DNA of 64,000 nt from Emergomyces orientalis. Taxonomy: Eukaryota > Ascomycota > Eurotiomycetes > Onygenales > Ajellomycetaceae. The stretch covers positions 4,340,001 to 4,404,000 of the forward strand of contig MOWL01000067.1 in assembly GCA_002110485.1 (NCBI GenBank). Direction: 5' to 3'. Shown piece by piece: positions 22,899 through 34,257 of the stretch. A program made the position numbers and the translations under genes. Position 1 is the first letter of the stretch; each line of letters opens with the position of its first letter. Below the pieces are notes generated by a model, which saw nothing but the letters and a program-made list of their open reading frames with translations, was not told where the DNA came from and made no database searches.

Positions 22899-25800
22899 TT
22901 AATAATACACCTGACTGAGATTTCCAGATCCTGCGTCTGCCGTCGATTGTTGCTCCGACCGCGCAGTATCCTGATCCACACTGGTTCTCGTCTGGGACAG
23001 ACCGCTTTCATCCGTATATTCAGCGTCGTACCCCGGTAGAGTCAATGGCATTTCGATTCCCATGTCGTCATTGGCATTTGACAGCTGCCCAGACCCTAGA
23101 CTGTGGCCGCTATTCCCGACCATATGTTCGTTGTTTCCGAGAGCAACCGCTGGTATGCTTGGTTCAAAGTCCATGCTAGTACAGACGGGTCCAGCAGTAT
23201 TATCCCAACTCTCGCCCCAATTGTCTAGTCCCAATGCCAAGGCATTTTGATCCCTCAGCCACCAATCTTGGCTTGCTTCAACTAAATTTTCCATGCCTGC
23301 TAATGTTGACAGCTGTGGTGCATTCATAGTAGACGGGTTGTTGCGGCCAGTGGACAAGTCCAGAGGGGGCCGAGTATTTATCCAAGTCTCATGTTTTGGC
23401 ACGGGATTGACATTGGCACGGTAAGAGCTTTTTGGGATTGGTACGGGGAACGTATGATCGGGCAGGAGAGAAGATGGTAAATTCGTCGGATGAGTACGCT
23501 GTTGTTGCGACAGTTGAGTGGTTACGGGGGGAAAAGGTTGGTATTGTGAGAAAGAAGGGATTGGCATGGGAGGAGCAGTCTCTATTGCAGGAGCTGGTAT
23601 AGTGGGTTTCGAAGACGATGATTGGGGTTCAGGGGTCGCGAAGGTTGGAGAGTTTTCTGATCTCGGTCTGTCGCCTCCATCCTTGTGAGAAGTATCTGAA
23701 TTCGACGGAGAATGTGCCTGGTCCCAAGACCCCCAAGGCCCAAATTTGGCGTGTGAACGCTCAAGAATTGCCACGGCCTCACTTGGCAAATCAACATTCC
23801 ATTTTTGAGCCGAGATATCAAGGATCCGTAAAGTCCGGCGAGCACACAGCCAACTTTCAGAAATCTCTTCCAGGTTTTTTAGACCATGAATAAGGTCCCT
23901 TTTGGCAGTTTTGTCCGGGAGATTAAGTAGATGAATTGTGCAAGCAGAATGGGCAATATACACAGCAAGGTTGCATATTTGTCGGAACCCGTATGTGCGC
24001 TTGTATAATCGAAGAAGTTTGGATATCATCGATGCTGACTGTGTACATAGTTTTCTAGGTGATACATGGGCTGGAAGCGGTGAAGTGGATTTTGTGTACT
24101 TGAGGAATGGGCGGTAGAGATGGATAAAGAGAAGTTGGAAGAACATGCTGAGGTTTTAGTTAGTTGCCGCCCAGGTTGGATAATTTTGGTTGGAGTTTGG
24201 GCTGTTTCGAAAGACTTACTGCATTAGTAAGACTTGGGGGAGTTGGCCTTCCTTGGGCTCCATTTCTTTGGGGAGACCTTTACGCCAGGCTTCTAGTCTC
24301 GTATGAAGCTGGCTTAGCCGCTTTAACTCTTCCTGCTTCCCAATATGCCTTTCCAATGGTTTCGGATGGTAGAAGCACGATAGTAAATCGCTACTTATTT
24401 CGCTAAGCCGTAAGATATGAAGAGAAACTGCCCGTGTTCGAGAAGGCTGTATGTGTTCACGCGTAACGCCTGAATCTGTATACGGGGACCATGTTTCAGC
24501 ATCTTCATCAGGGAAGACATCAAATTTGGGAACGGAGATACTGGAGCCCAAGAGCTGAGGTTGGCGTCCTAGGTAGTTCGACCAGCATCTACAAATACGG
24601 CGTCAGTCAAATCACGCGACGACCTAAGATCATAGAATATAAAGAGGACTCACTTGTCAAAAAGGAAACACCCCCAAAACGTCATCCTTCGTGCGTCGAT
24701 ATCCTCCTCAGTCAGACTGTGAGAAGCAATCCCTGTGCCGTCAACGTTCAAACCTAAATCGTAGGCCATTCGGAAGCTCATCCCACTATACACCCAACCC
24801 GAGCCTTCTCGCCCACAACCAGCTTCGCGTACTGACATCAAGGCAAGAGCTTGCACAGTACACAGCTTTGCTTTTTCATGTTCATCATTCTCCAATATCA
24901 ACCTTTTAGCCTCTTTGAAGAAGTGATCGCCAGCAGTTGCAGAGTCCTTCGGGTCCCTCCTTGCGGCAGGCCATGAGCTGAAATGGCAACCAAGGGCTAG
25001 CATGGCATTTACAAGGAGCGATGAACAGTATTGAGTCGGCCGTCCCTTAACAAAATCACGATAAAACAACTTCTTGGACATTGTCGTAAAATATGCGTAG
25101 TGCCACGTAAAATACATGGTCAATAAATGGCGGATGAGTTCTTTACTTTTCGTTACCCGGGTCCAACCCCTAATAGAGTCATCCATGTCTTGATTCTGTT
25201 CCGCGAGGGCGAAAGAGGAATCCGGCTCCTCAAAGTAGGACTCAGCGGGTAAGAATATTAAATTTGAAGTGCCCCCAACAAACCTCACAGAACCGTCCAT
25301 TATAAGTTCGCTCATCTTCCCCGCCAGCTCAGCCTCGAATTGGGGGACATCGCTGACCTGCCCATTATCGTCGTCTGTATACACCTCCCGGGTAACAGCT
25401 TTGCCTAATGTTTTTTCACGTGCTAAAATAGACTCTGCTACTTCCTCCAAATCTTCACATGACCGTATTTGTCGGACGAGCTCTGGCACATCGGCCTCAT
25501 CATAACTGAGGATTGCCTGAACTAGTGTCTGGAGGGTGGTATTGCGATTTTTCAAGTTATCGATATCTTGCTTATAGACTCCCTTTCGACGATGGTCTGA
25601 ATTGGGGTCGTATATACCTGATTGTAGGAGTTAATATCAGAGCTTGGGGTTTCGCTAGGGGCCACAAACATGGAGTATGATAGACGGATGCGCAAGCAGC
25701 ACAAGTAGGAGTATTTCCATCGCACTGTAAGAGCCACCCCATCAGCTAGAAAACTTCATTGCGTTTATACGATTCAATGCAAAACTGCCAGTACCTTAGA

Positions 25801-25980
25801 TTTCCTTTTCCTACAGGCAATGCACGCAGTACTGACGCATCGTCTTTTCACAGCCGTAGAGTTGTCTCGAGACTTTAACCTGGACTTTGATTTGCCGGTT
25901 TGGGCAGCAAGATCTGATCGAACGGGTTGCTCGCCCGTCCCCGGGTTGATACCGCTTTCGCCCGCCATTGGAGTTTCCAC
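22899..25980 (-). CDS. Zn2Cys6 transcription factor with fungal-specific middle domain
   Basis: Five exons: complement(25795..25980, 25670..25724, 24654..25617, 24220..24588, 22899..24147), 940 residues. The binuclear zinc cluster (CX2CX6CX6CX2CX7C; starts ACIACRKRKSKC, ends HTPC) lies at about residues 51-80 and is split over exons 1-3, each intron in a different phase. It is followed by the linker YDPNSDHRRKGVYKQDIDNL and a helical segment, then the fungal-specific transcription factor domain (about 230-600) with HYAYFTTMSKKLFYRDFVKG, RMTFWGCFLFDK and CWSNYLGR. The C-terminal 300 residues are Ser/Pro/Gln-rich, as in activation regions. Introns are 70, 52, 65 and 72 bp. Related proteins are often labelled nitrate-regulator (NirA)-like in automated annotation; the sequence gives no target, so I make no such claim. 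Confidence 0.92.
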
Positions 25981-28156
25981 GACACGGACAGTTGTGTAAG
26001 TAAAACAAAGTCAACGATTTCAGGTCATAATTGGGTAAAAGCCTTAACGAGATCGTCTCGCGCACAACCAGGCAGTGGGGGGTATTTACGCAACAGTAGA
26101 TCTGTTAGACGCATGTAACCAGGGCCGCACGTCAAGGGGCTTTGGCCACGAGAGTAAAATAATAAGGAGCAATGGGAATCTAATCATGATTTAATATGTA
26201 GTGGTCAGAATAAATTCATCCTAGTATTGAATAATAATAAAAATGTCCAATGAGGACCAAAGAAATGAAATAGAGTACCTAATTAAGCAGTCGAGGTTCC
26301 TAATATACGCCGAAACCACAGGTAATCCTTGCCTCCACGTTAGTTCATGGGCGGCTCCCTGTTGAACCTTGGACCAAAAGCCCACTCAGGTAGCTCTCGC
26401 ATCCAGCGGAAAATTGGAATTTAAATGTGGAGGACCTTGAGGCGCACGGAAGGTGGAAAATTAAGATTCCCAGTAAATTTGGCGACAAGGTGCGGCCCGT
26501 ATTGGTTGTTTTGGCCCAAACAGACACCGTTCGTTATCAAAAGGAGGGGAGATCGATAAGTATGGATTCTGCGAGCCCTCGCAATCTGGCGTGGTGAATG
26601 CGGACCTGCAGATAGATAAGGAACCCCTGCTCGGGAACTGGCGGGTTAATTTAAATGTCCAAATCTCGACTGGTCCCAGATTTGATCCAAATCGATGAGT
26701 GTCAATAGCTGTCAATTCGGTGGTCACAACAACGGCAGCGGTCCGTGATATACACGTAAATTGCACTCATAAAGATGGGCTGTTTGAAGGGGGCGGAGTA
26801 TCGAAATCCACAATGCTTTGGTCAATGCAGCAGAGACGCACGGCTGTTGCGGCGAAAGCGGATGATGTTGAACAGGAGGACGAGGGAATATCCCATCGGT
26901 GTCGCGAGGGGATTTGCCCGACTCAGCAGCCACCCAGGAGTCAGGTGACATTCAGTGAAGCCGGCTCCCAAGGCGGCGGTCTCCAACAAAACTCTGCCCA
27001 CCTGCAGCATTCGAGCGGTAACTTTTATGTTGCTTCGTTAAGTTACTCGAAAAACAAGGGGGGGCTCCATGCCAAGTCAATAACTACGAGCTGAACTTTG
27101 CCGCCTGCTCAGGCTACCGCGTTCTACGTTTCTAAAACCCATTTTCAATGATTATGTGGACTACGGACCCGTAATTTGCACACTGCTTGATGCTGCAAGT
27201 TGCAACTGGGTACATAGGTATGTTGCGTCTGAGGTGCTTCATCAAGCTCGTCTATGATCGGCATTCCTGGCAGCGACCAGCAGTGGTGCTGCATGGCTAG
27301 GCTGGAGCTATCCCAGGGCCCTGGTTCTCGGTTGCACGGTCTCCCCTTTCCCCAGGTTCCAAACGATCGATTCTACAATACGGAGTATATTTGTGGAAAA
27401 ATAAAAATAAGAAGAAGAGCATGCTTTCTGATGGCGCCAGAGGAGTTTTTGTGCGGGCTTGATATTCATACAATATCATTGATTTCATTATTCCTCAGCG
27501 CCTAGAAGAAATATTTACCGCCAATAACCTTCAAACCACAACTTCCAACATGGATCTCCCGAATAGGTACATAATTACATCGTACCTCAACGTCTCAGAA
27601 CTATTCTGTAGGATTACTGGCGTTCAGTGTATGAAGTAGGAAAGAAAGCTGGAGAAGCTTTTGGGGGCATTATCAGATATTGACGATTGGGGTCTTCGTT
27701 GAGTGGGAACCGCTAGCAAGCAGGCGACTCCAACAATTTATTAGACATTATTTCAACTAATTTCCCTGGAAAATCTTCTCGACAAACGGCTATGCCTGCT
27801 ACTATAGTAGACTATGACTTAAAACTTGGGACTTGCCTCGAAGCGAAGGTTTCATTGGGTTGGGGGTGAATCATCCAAGTGACCGACATCTTTAGAAAAG
27901 GCCAGCAGGGTGAATACGGATCAATTGTGAAGAATTTAGAAGAGACATCAAAAAAGTTTCGGCGGAAAGGGAATCTTCCTTCAGTGTCACCCAAAGCGCG
28001 AGCAGAGTATCCCGCATACGACAGCATGTTGATACTTCACACAATCATCTTCCACGTCCATACTCTCTCTCCATTCTACCCTATTACCCTTCCCACAACG
28101 GCTTCTCTCTGCACTCTCGAGATCTGTGTTTCGCCTATTGGTCTCGTTCGCCAAAC

Positions 28157-28180
28157 CTATCTTTCGTATCTTATCTTATC
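28157..28180 (-). promoter_or_regulatory. Cluster of four GATA cores upstream of the N-carbamoylase gene
   Basis: On the minus strand the segment reads two GATAAG units, then GATACG, then GATAG within 24 bp. GATAAG matches the HGATAR site of fungal nitrogen regulators of the AreA/Nit2 family. It lies about 770 bp before the start codon of a nitrogen-releasing enzyme gene. Binding is inferred, not shown. Confidence 0.45.
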
Positions 28181-28391
28181 ATGCATATCCCAACCAACAA
28201 TCCATAGAACGTGTAGGAAGGGGCGGCACATTTGAACAATTTATTTCAAAGAAAGAAACAGAAAACATTTTTCTCTGGATGCGGCTGGCAGGCACTTGCT
28301 ACCAGGCGCGCTATCTGTTGCTGCATAGTCAACATCATGTCGGCTGGCCGATCCTGGGGAAGAGCCGAACGTGACTGAGTCCCCCACAGCC

Positions 28392-28401
28392 GATAAGATA
28401 G
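28392..28401 (+). promoter_or_regulatory. Overlapping GATAAG/GATAG pair
   Basis: A second GATA doublet about 545 bp upstream of the start codon at 28945, in the opposite orientation to the first cluster. Together they strengthen the idea of nitrogen control of the gene. Confidence 0.4.
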
Positions 28402-28805
28402 CGGGCTAACCCTTAGTTGCACAGGAGTCATACATACTATCCCTCCACTCCAGATGACAGCAAACCGATAACGGTACAATCATCCCATCGCTTCAGCAAA
28501 GAGTGGGAGAAGCGTCAATAACTTCTCTTCTGTAGCATGTCGGTTCTTGGCGGGGCCCTCACCATCCACGTACACAACCATATGCTAATGCCAAGTACCC
28601 CCATCGACTTTCCCCACGCCCCGTTCCCCACGCTTCACATAAAGTGCAACTAAACTCTGGATCTGCCCCAATATGGAGCAGATTTTACATCTTGGGGTTT
28701 GGCCTAGATGTTAAAAATTGGGTACAGTTGCCTTTGATTTGCGCTATACAGTGATAGCACTCTAGCAAAGCCACCGCGGTATAGGGTGGGATCGGGTGGA
28801 AACCA

Positions 28806-28813
28806 TATAAATA
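28806..28813 (+). promoter_or_regulatory. TATA box of the N-carbamoylase gene
   Basis: TATAAATA, 139 bp upstream of the ATG at 28945, followed by a pyrimidine-rich stretch before the start codon: a plausible core promoter. Confidence 0.5.
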
Positions 28814-29280
28814 GAGGAATAGAACCTCCCTCAAGAGATGATTTTTAACAACCTCGCCTTCTCCATTTTATTTGAACCCGGACTTTGTACCCCAAGTTTG
28901 TACTGAGAAACAGGTCTACCCTTTTTATATGCGTATCATCGACAATGTCCCGAAAAGTGAAAGTCGCAGCAGCCCAAGTTGGCTCAGTCCACATCGACTC
29001 TGACCGCAAAGAAACACTCCAACGACTCATCAGCCTTATGAAAACTGCCGCGTCATACGGCGCACAACTCGTCGTCTACCCAGAAACCGCCTTTACGACC
29101 TTTTTCCCGCGCCACATACTGAACGAGACAGACGTGGAGAGGTTCTTCGAGAAAGGCGATGACATCACCAGGAATGAGAACGTCGGGGAATTTTTTGACG
29201 CAGCGCAATCACTCGGTGTAGATGTTTGTATCGGTTACGCGGAACTTACAAATGATGCAGAAAGTTATAATACATGCATT

Positions 29281-29382
29281 TGTTAGGTGATACTAGGGCT
29301 ACCCGGGTCACATGCCCCACACACACATATATATTTTAGCTAGTTAGGTAGTTCAATATGATAGGCTTGATGCACTCTATGA
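29281..29382 (+). repeat. 5' LTR of the copia element
   Basis: 102 bp, identical base for base with the 3' copy. Contains an ATATATATTTTA run (possible TATA function). Its third codon in the host frame is a stop that ends the N-carbamoylase reading frame. Confidence 0.97.
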
Positions 29383-29456
29383 GGTTATGAGGCCCTCTGT
29401 TTAATACGCTGCGTTACTGCTATCTATTTCTCTTATACAGCTAGTTCTTGCCTCTC

Positions 29457-32400
29457 ATGGTGAACTTACGGTCAGGCAACAGTCCTGATCTTACGAGGGA
29501 AAATAAGCCGACTAGGCGAGCGGAACGTACGCCGGAGAATATTGAAAACGAGCCCTTTCCAACCCCCATTACAGCCCGTAAATTGCCCGCAAGAGCTCCT
29601 TCGGAGGGGTCAAGTGCTGATTTCGAAGATCCAATGTCGGATATGTCGGATACGGGCTCAGATCGCGATGAACCCACCCAGGAGGCTCAGGTTGAGCATG
29701 ATGACTCCTTGAGCGCTGAGACCCGGGCGAGGTTGGAGATTGCGAGGTTGGAGAATGAAACAGCGCGGATTAAGGCTGGTGCTGGTGCGGGGGAGCTCGC
29801 AGGCGCCAATATGACGGCTTATTTGAAGGCCATTAAGGAGTTTCGACTTACAGTTAAGCTTCTTGAAAAGCCAGTTCTGCTGCTGGGCTCCATGAACTAT
29901 CCCATGTGGAGGGATGAGGTTCTTCTCGCGGCGAAGGATTCAGAAACAGATGATATTTTGTTAAATAAGGAGCTGGCCCCGCCTGAGGGGGTCAGTGAGG
30001 ACGTTGCGAAGCTCTGGAGGGAGCGGAATAGCTGGCTGCGTAATTATATGTGGTCAGCGATTTCCGCACAGGCTAGAACTCATTTTACTATACCGAAGGA
30101 GAATCAATTGTCTGCCTATATGCTGTGGTCCATAGTAGAGGAGAACTTCGCTGAACGCCGCGTAGTTCGCCGGTTTCGTCTTTTCAATGAGTTCCTGGGT
30201 ATGACGGCTGAGTCTTGCGGGTCGGATCGTGCGTTTATTGAGCGTCTCTTAGCCGTACGAACTGAATATAAGCGATTAGATTTTTATATGCCGGATTCCG
30301 TCTTCTTTGATCGATTGCTTGCGGGGATTCACAGTAGATGGGCCAATCTCATACGAAATAGGATGGATGATATTGAAAAGAGTGGTGAAGATACTCTCCT
30401 GGAGGATGATTTTGTGGGTCTATGCCGTGATATTCTGCTTCGATTGCCCTCTGGCGGCAGTTCCTCTTCTTCAAAGAACACAAAGGCGCCCGTAAATAAT
30501 GCGAGCAGTATGGATGATGCGGGTGAGAGCCCTGCTCCATCTGCATCAGGCAGGCCAAAATGCTCACATTGCGGGATTGTGGGCCATAATGAGGAGAGCT
30601 GTTGGAAAAAGCACCCAGAGAAGCGTCCGTCAGGTTATTCTAATGGAAAAAGGCGTGGTGGCACCAAGAAGGATAAGAAGAAGGCCAATAATGAGGATTC
30701 TTCCAAGAGCCCCGATGACGGCTCTGCTCCTGTACACAGTACGGTTGAGAAGGTGTTCCATGCTCGTGAAATCGTCCGTGATGATGATATTGCGGATGAG
30801 TGGGTTCTGGACTCGGGGTCTGGCGCTCACGCAACACCACGCAAGGAGCTTGTTAAATGCCATTCAATGAGCTCCAATGTTAAATTGAAAATGGCGGATG
30901 GGACCATTGTTCCAGCTGCGGCCGTTGGTACGGTTGAACTGGCGGTTGATGGGGCGGATGTGTGCCTGGAAGGTGTGCGATTTGCCCCCGAATTAGAAGC
31001 AAATATCGTGAGCTTTGGCAAATTAGTCCGCAAGGGCTATACGTTCAAGCAATTGGCATATGGAGAAGCTCACTCGATTATTATGACCTCTCCCGATCGA
31101 ATGGTCAGCTTCACTGCTGTTTTGAATGAGAAAGATATCTATGTCATTGAAAAGCCTCCGCAAATCCGAGATTTGATTCAATTCGCCATGCCTAATGGTG
31201 ATTTTCGGCCCGTAAATGCTGTGGATGACTCGCTATTGGCTCTGCCATCAATGAATATAAAACCAGTAGAGCTCACGATGCTGCAATGGCATTTGAAGCT
31301 GGGTCATCTTAACCACATGGATATAGCGAAGATGGCCGCGGATCCGCGCATGGGGATGAGGATTAAAGGCTCCAAGGCTCTGCCTTTTTGTAAAACCTGC
31401 GTGCAGGCTAAGATGGCTCGTCCTGCTTTTGAGCCCATGATTAGAAAAGTGAAGCCTGCTGCACGATTATTTATTGATCTTGCGGGCGGTGGGCGTACCT
31501 TATTCAATGAGGATGGCGTTCCCACGTATGGGGGGGCTGATTATTGGATGAGTATTACGGACGATGCCACGAGATATCGGTGGGCCATTTTAATGGCCAC
31601 CAAGGGTGAAGCAACCGCGAAACTACGGGATTTTATAACAATGATTGAGACCACTGCGCAGCGATGCGTGGGCTCCTTGCACTGGGATGGTGGTGGAGAA
31701 TTCAAGAGCGATGAATTAAAAGCTTTTTGTAAACAGCGAGGCATTGCCTATGAGACGACTACGCCATATACCCCACAATCAAATGGTCCAGCGGAACGTG
31801 CGAACCGCATAATAATCGAAAGAACTAGGAGCTTGCTATTCGATAGCGGGCAGCCTAGGGACCTATGGGGTGAGGCCATGCAGGCTGCCGTTATGTTGAT
31901 CAATATGTCTCCCACCTCTACGAAGCTTTACGGGTGCAAGGAGGGGTCTCCGCTGACCCCCTTTGAAGCATGGATGGGGGTGCAGCCCACGGCGAATTGG
32001 CTGCATAGATGGGGCTGCAAGGTCTACAAGAAGGATCTGCGAGTTACTAATAAGCTTGCGGATAGAACGGATGGGAAAGAATGGATCTTTGTGGGTTATC
32101 AGGGCCTTCATCAAGTTCGCATATGGGACCCTGATGCACGCAGGTTGGAGATAGCACGAGATGTGGTTTTTGATGAAGCTCTCGTGGAGGACGTGTCATT
32201 CATTAATGCCGCTCTTCCGGCTCCTCATGAGCCAAATAACATACCGGATGAGCTCGATGTTTTGAATCCTGCGGATGGATGGCAGCACTGTCTCCTGCGG
32301 CGCCTGGCAAGGGAGCGGCCGCACATCATGAAGATGCTTGTCAATGGGGATCTGGAGGAGGCCATTGAGCCTACCTATCTTATAAACAGTGATGTTGATC

Positions 32401-34055
32401 TCCTTAATGAGTCTGACGAGCATGCTAATGATAATGGTGATGAGCCCGTGCTTAGTACCCTTACGGACCGTCCCACGACCTTAGCGGAGGCTCGACGGAG
32501 CCCTGATTGGCATCATTGGCTCGAAGCAATGAGGAAGGAGGTCGATATGTTCAATCAAAAGAAAACATATGTTATTACTGAGCGGTCCCCGGATATGGAT
32601 GTTCTTACGGGTAAATGGGTATATGACCGCAAATTAAATAATAAGGGAGAAACCATCCGCTTTCGCGCACGATGGGTGGTTCGCGGATTCCTTCAGCAGC
32701 GAGGAGTCCATTATACGAAGTCTTACGCTGCCGTTGTCTCTGGTCCTACAACCAGAAGCCTATTCGCGATCTCTACGGCTAGGGGATGGAAATCGAAGGC
32801 AATTGATTACGTGTCTGCATTCCTTAATGGCGTGCTGCCACAGGAAGAAATGATCTATATGCAGCTCCCGACGGGCATAAAACATGGCAGGGGCAATCTA
32901 GTTGGCCTGGTTCGCCAGAGCCTGTATGGGCTGAAGCAAGCTGCGAGGACGTGGTATTTTCTTGCCACTGAGCATCTCACTTCGATTGGTTTCCGCATAT
33001 CACCGTATGACGGCGGATTCCTATATCACCCCATCCGTAAGGTGTATTTGACGCTGCACGTTGATGACTGCCGCGTTACGGGGCCCAATGAGCATGATAT
33101 TGACTGGGTTCTCGATGAGATTGCGAAGCGTTTTGACACCAAAAGAATCGACGATGATAAGCCATACTTAGGTATGGAAATTGCGGGCCGTAATGGTGAT
33201 TTACTGGTCACGCAAACACGCTATATTGATGAGATCCTTGATGATTTTGGCATGACTGCAATCAATCCGGCACCAACCCCCATGAATGCTGGCACAAAGC
33301 TCCAGTTCTCGCCGGATGAGGATAAGGGCCTTGATGATGATTTTACGGCTACGCGATATCGTCAAGGGCTTGGGTCTCTTCAATATCTGGTTACAAGCAC
33401 CAGACCGGATATAATGTTCGCGGTAAATTATTTATCGCGATTCAATTCTCGCCCAAATAAGGAGTGCTGGGCTGCTTTGAAGCATGTTCTCCGCTATATG
33501 AAGAAGACTAGGACTACGGGCATTCTGTATAAGAGGAATATAGGGGACGAAGGGCTGGCTCCCATGGCCTACGCGGATTCAGATTGGGCGGGTGCAGACC
33601 CCCAATATAAATCGACTACGGGCTATATTATAATGATCAATGGAGCTCCCGTATCATGGCGTTCGCAGCGGCAGATCTCTACGGCGAAGTCCACAACTGA
33701 AGCTGAGTATATTGCTGCTAGCGAAGCTGCGTGCGAGCTGATTTGGCTTAAAGATATGCTGCATGATGCGGGACTGCTTGAGAATGCGGATGGCTATGTT
33801 CTTTCCAATAATCTGCATATTGATAATAAAGGTGCCATTGATCTAGCTAACGGCGAGTCTTTAACTAAGCGCTCGAGGCATATTGAAGTCCGCTACCATA
33901 TATTACGCGATCTAGTGGCTAAAAAGGAGCTCCTTCTTCGGCACGTCAGCTCAACGGAGAATAAGGCGGATGGTTTTACGAAGGCGCTGCCTAGGCCCGC
34001 ATTCAATGCTTTTGTGGCTAATCTTGGCTTGATTGGTTCGGGGGGATCTGCTTAA
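29457..34055 (+). CDS. Copia Gag-Pol polyprotein
   Basis: 1,532 residues from ATG 29457 (an upstream TTG at 29448 is not needed). Gag-like region about 1-360 (UBN2-type, e.g. LGSMNYPMWRDEVLLAAKD); one CCHC zinc knuckle (CX2CX4HX4C) at about 369; aspartic protease DSGSGAHATP at about 452; GAG-pre-integrase with LGHLNH and CKTCVQAK (about 610-650); integrase core with D (about 673), D in WDGGGEF (744) and E in GPAERANR (about 780); RVT_2 reverse transcriptase (about 1030-1280) with SLYGLKQAARTWY; RNase H with ADSDWAG (about 1373), TEAEYIA and HIDNKGAIDLAN. The polymerase box reads LHVDDC where copia-type elements usually have YVDD(M/L/I). Gag and Pol share one frame with no frameshift, as in copia itself. 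No stop codons or frameshifts, so the element may be autonomous. Confidence 0.97.
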   Translation: MVNLRSGNSPDLTRENKPTRRAERTPENIENEPFPTPITARKLPARAPSEGSSADFEDPMSDMSDTGSDRDEPTQEAQVEHDDSLSAETRARLEIARLENETARIKAGAGAGELAGANMTAYLKAIKEFRLTVKLLEKPVLLLGSMNYPMWRDEVLLAAKDSETDDILLNKELAPPEGVSEDVAKLWRERNSWLRNYMWSAISAQARTHFTIPKENQLSAYMLWSIVEENFAERRVVRRFRLFNEFLGMTAESCGSDRAFIERLLAVRTEYKRLDFYMPDSVFFDRLLAGIHSRWANLIRNRMDDIEKSGEDTLLEDDFVGLCRDILLRLPSGGSSSSSKNTKAPVNNASSMDDAGESPAPSASGRPKCSHCGIVGHNEESCWKKHPEKRPSGYSNGKRRGGTKKDKKKANNEDSSKSPDDGSAPVHSTVEKVFHAREIVRDDDIADEWVLDSGSGAHATPRKELVKCHSMSSNVKLKMADGTIVPAAAVGTVELAVDGADVCLEGVRFAPELEANIVSFGKLVRKGYTFKQLAYGEAHSIIMTSPDRMVSFTAVLNEKDIYVIEKPPQIRDLIQFAMPNGDFRPVNAVDDSLLALPSMNIKPVELTMLQWHLKLGHLNHMDIAKMAADPRMGMRIKGSKALPFCKTCVQAKMARPAFEPMIRKVKPAARLFIDLAGGGRTLFNEDGVPTYGGADYWMSITDDATRYRWAILMATKGEATAKLRDFITMIETTAQRCVGSLHWDGGGEFKSDELKAFCKQRGIAYETTTPYTPQSNGPAERANRIIIERTRSLLFDSGQPRDLWGEAMQAAVMLINMSPTSTKLYGCKEGSPLTPFEAWMGVQPTANWLHRWGCKVYKKDLRVTNKLADRTDGKEWIFVGYQGLHQVRIWDPDARRLEIARDVVFDEALVEDVSFINAALPAPHEPNNIPDELDVLNPADGWQHCLLRRLARERPHIMKMLVNGDLEEAIEPTYLINSDVDLLNESDEHANDNGDEPVLSTLTDRPTTLAEARRSPDWHHWLEAMRKEVDMFNQKKTYVITERSPDMDVLTGKWVYDRKLNNKGETIRFRARWVVRGFLQQRGVHYTKSYAAVVSGPTTRSLFAISTARGWKSKAIDYVSAFLNGVLPQEEMIYMQLPTGIKHGRGNLVGLVRQSLYGLKQAARTWYFLATEHLTSIGFRISPYDGGFLYHPIRKVYLTLHVDDCRVTGPNEHDIDWVLDEIAKRFDTKRIDDDKPYLGMEIAGRNGDLLVTQTRYIDEILDDFGMTAINPAPTPMNAGTKLQFSPDEDKGLDDDFTATRYRQGLGSLQYLVTSTRPDIMFAVNYLSRFNSRPNKECWAALKHVLRYMKKTRTTGILYKRNIGDEGLAPMAYADSDWAGADPQYKSTTGYIIMINGAPVSWRSQRQISTAKSTTEAEYIAASEAACELIWLKDMLHDAGLLENADGYVLSNNLHIDNKGAIDLANGESLTKRSRHIEVRYHILRDLVAKKELLLRHVSSTENKADGFTKALPRPAFNAFVANLGLIGSGGSA

Positions 34056-34155
34056 TGGATTTAACTAAAAGTTTTGTACTTAGCTGCTATTTTGATTTTT
34101 GATGCCTATGGCGTGGCCTGTGTGCGTGCTCCTGGGGCGCCCTAGCATGGGGGGG

Positions 34156-34257
34156 TGTTAGGTGATACTAGGGCTACCCGGGTCACATGCCCCACACACA
34201 CATATATATTTTAGCTAGTTAGGTAGTTCAATATGATAGGCTTGATGCACTCTATGA
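34156..34257 (+). repeat. 3' LTR of the copia element
   Basis: Identical with the 5' LTR. From 34233 it supplies ATG codons in frame with the downstream host exon (see findings). Confidence 0.97.

Larger units (their letters stand above)
25981..28944. other. 3-kb spacer upstream of the Zn2Cys6 gene and of the N-carbamoylase locus
   Basis: Upstream sequence for two divergent genes. No coding region is supported; the open frames at 26699-27094 and 27879-28235 are short and domain-free. GATA clusters and a TATA box near the right end are listed separately. Confidence 0.45.
29281..34257 (+). mobile_element. Ty1/copia LTR retrotransposon, complete, 4,977 bp
   Basis: Two identical 102-bp LTRs bound the element (29281-29382 and 34156-34257), flanked by the target duplication GCATT (29276-29280 and 34258-34262). 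Directly after the 5' LTR, GGTTATGAGGCCC (29383-29395) resembles the half-tRNA primer binding site of copia, complementary to the anticodon region of a methionyl tRNA. A G-run polypurine tract (about 34147-34155) abuts the 3' LTR. One uninterrupted polyprotein frame fills the interior. Protein order (protease, integrase, reverse transcriptase, RNase H) places it in Ty1/copia. Identical LTRs, an intact frame, and retained CpG indicate recent transposition without RIP-type mutation. LTRs start TGTTAG and end in ATGA rather than CA, and are short for the family. Confidence 0.97.

Noticed and set aside
30630..33383. Several antisense frames inside the copia element
   Set aside because: Shadows of the polyprotein frame without recognisable motifs.
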